Positions 45,919 to 51,453 of a stretch of DNA of 53,993 nt are shown one piece after another. The stretch is from a virus, in the IMG/VR virus record IMGVR_UViG_3300027754_000120, positions 1 through 53,993 of that record; one strand, 5' to 3'. Every line of letters begins with the position of its first letter. The first letter of the stretch is position 1. The position numbers were made by a program, and so were the translations under genes. The notes under the pieces are model-generated. The model was not told where the DNA came from, did not search any database, and saw only the letters and a program-made list of their open reading frames with translations.

Positions 45919-46072
45919 CTCAGGCGCCGGGCGCGTCAGCGCAGGCGCCTGAGTAGGCTTAGGCGCCCGTCCCTAGACCACAAAGCGCCAGACTCAAGGG
46001 CCAAGGCGGCGGAAGCACCTTTGGCGCTGTCGGCCAGCGGCCGACAACCAGCGCCAATTGGTGCGCCGCCTT
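45919..46072 (+). ncRNA. Structured intergenic RNA element between scaffold and capsid
   Basis: Two stacked hairpins. The first is CTCAGGCGCC (45919-45928) with GGCGCCTGAG (45944-45953), with GCGC/GCGC nested inside. The second is a 70-base hairpin: AAGGCGGC/GCCGCCTT, GCACC/GGTGC, TTGGCGCT/AGCGCCAA and GTCGGCC/GGCCGAC, separated by small bulges (46003-46072). Neither is followed by a T-run, so they are not simple terminators. They lie directly after the scaffold stop, in the non-coding gap before the capsid promoters. Confidence 0.65.
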
Positions 46073-46082
46073 GCGCCCGTCC

Positions 46083-46193
46083 GGCCTGTGCCCAATCCTG
46101 TTGATTGAGTTTTCACAGGAGGACTTTGGCACGAAACTTGCTTAATCATATTGTCCACACTGCGAATCTCAAATCAACAGTTGGGCACAGGCC
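46083..46193. repeat. Large inverted repeat enclosing a sigma-54 promoter
   Basis: Arms at 46083-46109 and 46168-46193, pairing over about 24 bases with small bulges (GGCCTGTGCCCAA with TTGGGCACAGGCC, then TGTTGATT with AATCAACA, then GAG with CTC). The sigma-54 promoter 46126-46142 lies in the 58-base loop between them. Confidence 0.8.
46126..46142 (+). promoter_or_regulatory. Sigma-54 promoter (-24/-12), upstream of the terminator
   Basis: TTGGCACGAAACTTGCT, perfect at every fixed position (GG 46128-46129, GC 46140-46141). Predicted start near 46153. It would drive a short transcript to the terminator at 46195-46235. Confidence 0.9.
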
Positions 46194-46235
46194 GACTCCG
46201 CAGAGAACTAAGAATCCTCTGCGGAGTTTTCATTT
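46153..46235 (+). ncRNA. Possible sigma-54-dependent small RNA
   Basis: From the predicted start (about 46153) to the T-tract of the terminator hairpin this is about 80 bases with no open frame. Its 5' half contains the right arm of the inverted repeat (46168-46193), so it could pair with the left arm present in readthrough RNA from the packaging operon. Entirely inferred from the promoter-terminator spacing. Confidence 0.4.
46195..46235 (+). terminator. Intrinsic terminator between two sigma-54 promoters
   Basis: ACTCCGCAGAG (46195-46205), 11-base loop, CTCTGCGGAGT (46217-46227) then TTTCATTT. An 11-bp GC-rich stem; it would end the packaging-operon transcript and any RNA from the promoter at 46126. 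Confidence 0.8.
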
Positions 46236-46247
46236 CGGGCCGCCGGG

Positions 46248-46264
46248 TTGGCACACTTCTTGCT
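46248..46264 (+). promoter_or_regulatory. Sigma-54 promoter (-24/-12), capsid operon
   Basis: TTGGCACACTTCTTGCT, matching the consensus except A for G after CAC, a common variant (GG 46250-46251, GC 46262-46263). Predicted start near 46275, giving an 87-base structured leader to the capsid ATG. Confidence 0.9.
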
Positions 46265-46285
46265 ACAAGCCAATCGCTTCTGCCG

Positions 46286-46358
46286 TGAAGGGCATCACAA
46301 ATAAGGCTTCTACCGCACGCGGGCCGGTGCATAACCACAATGTTCGTGATTCCCTTCA
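46286..46358 (+). promoter_or_regulatory. Hairpin in the capsid mRNA leader
   Basis: TGAAGGGCATCAC (46286-46298) pairs with GTGATTCCCTTCA (46346-46358) over 12 of 13 positions, closing a 47-base loop. The lower stem ends 3 bases before the capsid ATG, where a Shine-Dalgarno site would normally be; none is visible. It may control or stabilise capsid mRNA. Confidence 0.6.
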
Positions 46359-46361
46359 TCT

Positions 46362-47666
46362 ATGGCTGCTGTATCTTCGCTGCCGGCAATCAACGTGAGC
46401 GCATGCTCAGGTTGGACGCCCCAACAGCTCAATCTGTATAATGCCCTTCCTGTATTCTTTCAGGAACGGGAAGTTGCATACCGTAAAAAGTATGGCAACT
46501 GGAAAATGATGTTCGGTAAACAACCTTGGGAACCCAACAAGGGTCCTCTAGGCCGTGGCATCGTTAGTGAACCGCCTCCGACGCTTCGCCAGTTCGCGTT
46601 CCCCAACGCCCTCGCGACCGCGTGCGCCAAGAAAGACATTATCCAAACGCGCGAACGCACGTTTGACTTTGTCCTCAAACATCACAAGTTCGAGTCGCCC
46701 ACCTTCCAGTGGTATGCGAGCTTCAACGACTTCATCGAAAAGAAGATCGTTAAGAACCTCGACTTCGTGCTCCAGTGGCAGGAAGAGTTTTCCAGCCAGT
46801 TCTATCGCGGCTTCATGTTCCATCAGGCGCCCGCGATGATGTTTGCCGACAGTTCGACTGGCGTCATCGACTTCGCCGCGCCGATCGGCGATGGCAACGA
46901 TGCCGGCACCAGCGGCAAATCCAATGCCTATTTGCAGGCTAAGATCGCAACGATGGGCTCGCCGGGCAACTTGTCCCTGCGCACCTTGTTCTATGCGCTC
47001 GACACCCTCGAAGAGGACCTCAAGGCCGTTCCTTATCAGTCCGGCACCCTCAAGGACGACTCGTTCCTGAATGATAAGTTCATGTTGATGACTTCTTCGG
47101 AAGCCTACAACAACTTCATCAACGACCCGTTCTTGAAAGAGAATCGGCGCCTTGACTTGGACATCGTGCAGGAAGGCTTCAAGGGCAACTTGCTCGGTCG
47201 TATCACGACCTGCTTGCACTCGAACCCGCTGCGCATCTTGGTTGCAGGCGATGGCTCGATTTCCTTCCCGGCGCCCGAGGCCATTGAGGAAAATCCGTCT
47301 GCCGCCAATTACGGCCAAACCGTTGTGAACTGCGACTATCGCAATACACAATACGAGGTCGCATTCTTGTGCGGCGCCAAGGGCTACAACATCATCGACG
47401 TGGGCCCGCCGCCCGCCGAGTTCAGTTCCGGCTCCGGCGCCGACCGCATGAGCCACCTTCAATGGAACGGCAAACCGCGCCTCACCGACCGTATCAACGT
47501 GCCCTGCACGGATGACTTGGGCGGCACGCAATGGGAGCAAAACGCCTACGACGAATTCCTCAAGATCATCAGCTACATGGTCATGGGCGTCGCGGCCGAA
47601 ACGTCCCGTAACGTTCTGCCGATCGTGTTCAAGCGCGCTCGCGGCATCACGACCTCCATCGTATAA
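46362..47666 (+). CDS. Major capsid protein (candidate)
   Basis: 434 residues. Single large gene directly after scaffold and a strong promoter, with a soluble mixed alpha/beta pattern, as expected for an HK97-fold capsid protein. The C-terminal RNVLPIVFKRARGITTSIV and the internal FLKENRRLDLDIVQEGFKGN have no enzyme motif. I could not align it to a known capsid by eye; the call rests on position, size and its strong promoter. Possibly folded with the GroES-like co-chaperonin. Confidence 0.7.
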   Translation: MAAVSSLPAINVSACSGWTPQQLNLYNALPVFFQEREVAYRKKYGNWKMMFGKQPWEPNKGPLGRGIVSEPPPTLRQFAFPNALATACAKKDIIQTRERTFDFVLKHHKFESPTFQWYASFNDFIEKKIVKNLDFVLQWQEEFSSQFYRGFMFHQAPAMMFADSSTGVIDFAAPIGDGNDAGTSGKSNAYLQAKIATMGSPGNLSLRTLFYALDTLEEDLKAVPYQSGTLKDDSFLNDKFMLMTSSEAYNNFINDPFLKENRRLDLDIVQEGFKGNLLGRITTCLHSNPLRILVAGDGSISFPAPEAIEENPSAANYGQTVVNCDYRNTQYEVAFLCGAKGYNIIDVGPPPAEFSSGSGADRMSHLQWNGKPRLTDRINVPCTDDLGGTQWEQNAYDEFLKIISYMVMGVAAETSRNVLPIVFKRARGITTSIV

Positions 47667-47700
47667 TCTTAAACCAACGAAATTCTAACTCACTAAGATT

Positions 47701-48135
47701 ATGACTGTCAAAACTTTTACTCTCGTCGCCAATACGCCGCAGGTCGCACTGACCGGGCGCTATATCATCCGCAACGTCACGTTTGAGGCTAACGCCGCCG
47801 GCACCCTGTCGCTCTACGACGGTTCCGTTGGGTCGATTACTCAATCCAATCCGGCCTATGTGGACGGGTCTGTCAATTGTTCCTATACTCGCACAGTCAC
47901 CGGCGTCCGCGATCTCGCGTGCGGCACTGACTCGTATGACTATGCGGGCATTAGCACGACCTATCCGACCACGGCCGCTAACGCCTCGTTCGCGCTCCCC
48001 GCGATTATGGCGCTCGGCATTGGCTCGTCCGGCACTGTCGGCCCGCTCGACGCTCAGGCCGTTGTGGCCCGGGGCCTTGTGCTCAACTCGACCGCAGCTG
48101 GTTTCGCTGTGGTGCAGTATGACGTGGCGGTTTAA
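47701..48135 (+). CDS. Putative head decoration or stabilisation protein
   Basis: 144 residues, beta-rich, Ser/Thr/Ala-rich (TFTLVANTPQVALTGRYII, CGTDSYDYAGISTTYP, TAAGFAVVQYDVAV). Follows the capsid gene by 34 bases and is followed by a terminator-like hairpin, so these two genes form a block. Decoration proteins often occupy this position. Confidence 0.5.
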   Translation: MTVKTFTLVANTPQVALTGRYIIRNVTFEANAAGTLSLYDGSVGSITQSNPAYVDGSVNCSYTRTVTGVRDLACGTDSYDYAGISTTYPTTAANASFALPAIMALGIGSSGTVGPLDAQAVVARGLVLNSTAAGFAVVQYDVAV

Positions 48136-48147
48136 TAAACCCAAAAC

Positions 48148-48185
48148 GGGCCGGCTCGAAAGGGCCGGCCCTTCTTACTTTCTTT
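48148..48185 (+). terminator. Hairpin plus T-rich tract directly before a start codon
   Basis: GGGCCGGC (48148-48155) with GCCGGCCC (48164-48171), then TTCTTACTTTCTTT and the ATG at 48186. Same layout as 3702-3741: a GC-rich 8-bp hairpin whose T-rich tail ends at the next start codon. Confidence 0.75.
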
Positions 48186-48533
48186 ATGGCTGGAAACGTT
48201 GATTATATTGCACTGAGAGTCGCCAGAAACGCCGGCGGCCGTGTCTCGCCGGCCTCTGCTTCGCAGGCGGACATTAATGCTTTGACGGCGCGCGTTACCG
48301 CGCTTGAGGTTGCAACAGCTGACGCCGTGATCTATATTGGGTCATTCTCCAATATGCAGGACTTTACACCTGTGCCCGCCTACGCAGACTATTTGTGCTT
48401 TAATGAGACTGTTGGTAATGCCGGCCAACTATGGCGTTGGATGCGTGGTTCAACTGCTGCTGTAAATGGCGTAACAGTTGTTGCAGACCCGAATCCGTCC
48501 ACTGGACGCTTTATCTTAACCTCGACATTCTAA
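48186..48533 (+). CDS. Small structural protein, fibre-base-like
   Basis: 115 residues. A short helix (ASQADINALTARVTALEVA), then a beta part (YIGSFSNMQDFTPVPAYADYLCFN). Coiled-coil plus beta is typical of fibre bases or tail-fibre attachment proteins. No Shine-Dalgarno; the stop is directly followed by the fibre gene ATG (TAAATG). Confidence 0.5.
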   Translation: MAGNVDYIALRVARNAGGRVSPASASQADINALTARVTALEVATADAVIYIGSFSNMQDFTPVPAYADYLCFNETVGNAGQLWRWMRGSTAAVNGVTVVADPNPSTGRFILTSTF

Positions 48534-51095
48534 ATGAAACACTTCTTAGTTTCTTTACTTTTTCTGTCTACGTTGTCGGCTGCGACTGAAATTAATACCA
48601 CTCGTTCTACGAGCACGCTAGCCACTTTAGCTGCGATGGACCCGCGTAGCTACACTGCAGCTAATGCAGCAGGTTCCTACACCCTCACGGTCTTCGTCCA
48701 ATCCGTGAACGCCAACTACTCGATCACGAACACTTGGACCGGCACGAATACTACAACACTGATTGCCAGCCCGGCGACGAACTTTGCGTGGAAACAAGTA
48801 ACAACGCCTGCTGCAAATATCACCCGCCAAGTCGCTACCGTCGCTGCGATGCAGGCATTGACCGGCCTGATCAACGGAGACCTTGTGCAACCGCAGGGCA
48901 GAACCGCATCCGGCGATACCAAGATGCCCCTGTTTCTTTATTCTTCGTCATCGACGGCCACGGCTAACCTTGGGGAAATCTTCGTTGCCACAGCAATGGG
49001 CAGCGGTCGATTCCTTGCGAAATACAACGGTCCGGCCTACATCGAATGGTATGGGGCTGTCGGCGACGGAGCGACGGACAACGCCACGGCATTTACCAAC
49101 GCGCTGGCCTATCACGGCGCATCCACGGCAGGCGTGACTGCCATGCTCGCGGCTGGGCCGGGAAACTTTTATACATCTCTGACACCGACCAACCGCGCTG
49201 GGCTTTGGTTCAAGGGTGCGGGAGGCAAGTATCAAGACCCCGGAATCACCACGGTCACAATCACGACCGCCAACACTCCGAACTGGGTTTTCGCTGCCAA
49301 CACGATCAAATCAAAACTGGAAGACGTTTACCTTACTGTTTTAACTTCGCCCGCCTCAACAGACACCAATTGTTTCGGGGTTTATTTTGAGTCCCTCAGC
49401 TCTGAAAACGAAGTAAATGGAGTCGGATTTAACGCCCATAATTACAGCGTTGGTTGCCTTTCTACGGACAGCACATGGCAGCACACCTTCAACAATCTAT
49501 ACGTCAACAATGCAAAACGCGCGTGGATTAAGTGGCCCGGAGCTGGAACCACGCTGCAATTCAACCACCCATACTTTCAAGGCGGTGCAAGCATTTCATC
49601 CAACAGCGTCACGGTAACAAACATTGTCAAGTCGGCGGGCACGAATCTGACAGTATATTTTACGGGCACGATTCCTCCAGTGTTCAACACTAATCTGCTG
49701 GTCACATTGACTACCAGTCAGAGCGCGATAAACAACCGTTACTTCATCAGCACCATCAGCGGCAATCAGATCGGCCTGTCGATGAACTCCGACCCCGGAA
49801 CTATCACCGGAACAACCGGGACAATCGCCTTTGTGGATGGAATCCTTGCCGAAGCGCCCATACAACTTGGAGTCAACACCACCGTTTCGTTTATTGGTGC
49901 GGACTTCGAGCATGTCAATTTCCCGGCGGGTCCATTCATCGACTCGTCAGCCAATGTGCTTTCGTTTGACCAGCTTCATCTTGAGTGTATTACATCCACG
50001 GGCAGTTATCAGATTTTCAAGCAATCGGCGGCGGGAGGGATGAGTGTCGGGGCGATGCAGCTTATCAGTTCTGGAGTCGGTCCGGGCTACACGGCGACCC
50101 TGTGCAACCCCAACTATGCCGGGTCGTCCATGAGCATCGGCCCGGTGAAGATAAGCGACTACGCCAAAGTGGGTGGAACGCTTAATCTTTCACTCGTCTC
50201 GGCGGGAAATTATCCGGTCGTCGTCGGAACCGTCCTTGGCACCTATTCTAGACCGTATTCATCGCAGGCATTCGACAGCACTTCCAACGCGGTCATTCTG
50301 AATACGGCAACCTTCCCCAGCACGATCACCGTGGCTGGTGCCGCCACGGTTGGCGGCACGCTCGCGGTCACGGGAGCGACCACGTTGACTGGAAACCTGA
50401 CCGCCAACGGCACTACTGCCACCCTTGCGGGAAATGTTGTAATGGGCGCATCTGGAAACATTGCCTCCGCAACGCATACAATCTGGGGCGTTCCTTCGTT
50501 TTACGCCCAAGGGCAAAATCCGGTTGCGGCCTTCTATAACTACGGGGCCACGGCTCCGATTATATCACTGAACCACGCCATCGGAACTTATGCCTCGCCG
50601 ACAGTTGTTACAGGCGACCTAGGTTCAATTCAGTTTAATGGTTACAACGGCTCATACTTTGCGCGCGGATCACGCATCTATTCCACCGTGGAGCAGTCAT
50701 GGTTGGTTGGTGGAACCAACGGCGCATCGCTTACAGCGCAGGTCAACCTGAACAACACGTCATCGGTCTCGACTGGTTGGTATGTAAGCCCGTATTCGTC
50801 CGGCAACCCTGACCTGAATTTCTACGGAAACTTGAATGGCTCTACCGCAGGCAAGACGCTGACCATTACCAGCGGAGCCAACGCGCTGTCTGGCACGGTG
50901 ACGCTGGTCAACGGAACGAACACAATCACAAGCTCGGCGATCACCACTAGCACGGTGATTGACCTGACAGTTCAAACTTCCAGCGGTGTTCGCACGGGCG
51001 CGCTGGATGTCATCGTTTCGGCTGGAAGTGCAACTATCACCACTGTCGCCACGGACGCCGGAACCTACGTTTGGACCGCAATCAAGAAGAACTAA
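48534..51095 (+). CDS. Tail fibre/spike protein A
   Basis: 853 residues. It begins with a Sec-type signal peptide (MKHFLVSLLFLSTLSAA), then an N-terminal domain shared with fibre B (TRSTSTLATLAAMDPRSY, TVFVQSVNANYSITN, TLIASPA). From about residue 170 a pectate-lyase-type beta-helix follows (EWYGAVGDGATDNATAFTNAL). The C-terminal part holds short repeats (TVAGAATVGGTLAVTGATTL). Presumably a receptor-binding spike, possibly with glycan-degrading activity. A signal peptide on a virion protein is unexpected. Confidence 0.75.
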   Translation: MKHFLVSLLFLSTLSAATEINTTRSTSTLATLAAMDPRSYTAANAAGSYTLTVFVQSVNANYSITNTWTGTNTTTLIASPATNFAWKQVTTPAANITRQVATVAAMQALTGLINGDLVQPQGRTASGDTKMPLFLYSSSSTATANLGEIFVATAMGSGRFLAKYNGPAYIEWYGAVGDGATDNATAFTNALAYHGASTAGVTAMLAAGPGNFYTSLTPTNRAGLWFKGAGGKYQDPGITTVTITTANTPNWVFAANTIKSKLEDVYLTVLTSPASTDTNCFGVYFESLSSENEVNGVGFNAHNYSVGCLSTDSTWQHTFNNLYVNNAKRAWIKWPGAGTTLQFNHPYFQGGASISSNSVTVTNIVKSAGTNLTVYFTGTIPPVFNTNLLVTLTTSQSAINNRYFISTISGNQIGLSMNSDPGTITGTTGTIAFVDGILAEAPIQLGVNTTVSFIGADFEHVNFPAGPFIDSSANVLSFDQLHLECITSTGSYQIFKQSAAGGMSVGAMQLISSGVGPGYTATLCNPNYAGSSMSIGPVKISDYAKVGGTLNLSLVSAGNYPVVVGTVLGTYSRPYSSQAFDSTSNAVILNTATFPSTITVAGAATVGGTLAVTGATTLTGNLTANGTTATLAGNVVMGASGNIASATHTIWGVPSFYAQGQNPVAAFYNYGATAPIISLNHAIGTYASPTVVTGDLGSIQFNGYNGSYFARGSRIYSTVEQSWLVGGTNGASLTAQVNLNNTSSVSTGWYVSPYSSGNPDLNFYGNLNGSTAGKTLTITSGANALSGTVTLVNGTNTITSSAITTSTVIDLTVQTSSGVRTGALDVIVSAGSATITTVATDAGTYVWTAIKKN

Positions 51096-51099
51096 GTCT

Positions 51100-51441
51100 A
51101 TGAAGAATAAACTCATCCTCTGCGCGGCCTTGGCCGCCACTGCAATGCTGGCCGACGGTTTGCTCGTTAGCAGCACATCGAAGACTGTGACCGAAACCAT
51201 CACCGACGAACTGCGTCAAGCCACGATTGATGTGAACCGAGTGAGTGGCGCGATCACGGTGACCGTGAACTACGAACGCGTGGTCCGTTCAGTGGACGGC
51301 GACACTATCAACGTGTTGTCCGCTACTGCGCTCAAGCAATCCACAGTGCCATGGGACACGGCGACAAACTTGATTCCAGCGCTCGGTGCGATGCGGACAC
51401 AGATGCAAACAGCGTTACCGACGTTGCTGGCCAATCCCTAA
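51100..51441 (+). CDS. Small exported protein, paralogue of 2489-2827
   Basis: 113 residues. Signal peptide (MKNKLILCAALAATAMLA, cut near ADG), then LVSSTSKTVTETITDEL and a C-terminus ending in ALPTLLANP, shared with the 2489 gene. It lies 4 bases after fibre A. After its stop begins a 28-base stretch that is identical to the one after the paralogue (51428-51455 and 2814-2841), showing that the whole module was duplicated. Confidence 0.75.
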   Translation: MKNKLILCAALAATAMLADGLLVSSTSKTVTETITDELRQATIDVNRVSGAITVTVNYERVVRSVDGDTINVLSATALKQSTVPWDTATNLIPALGAMRTQMQTALPTLLANP

Positions 51442-51453
51442 CCCAAGAAAGAC

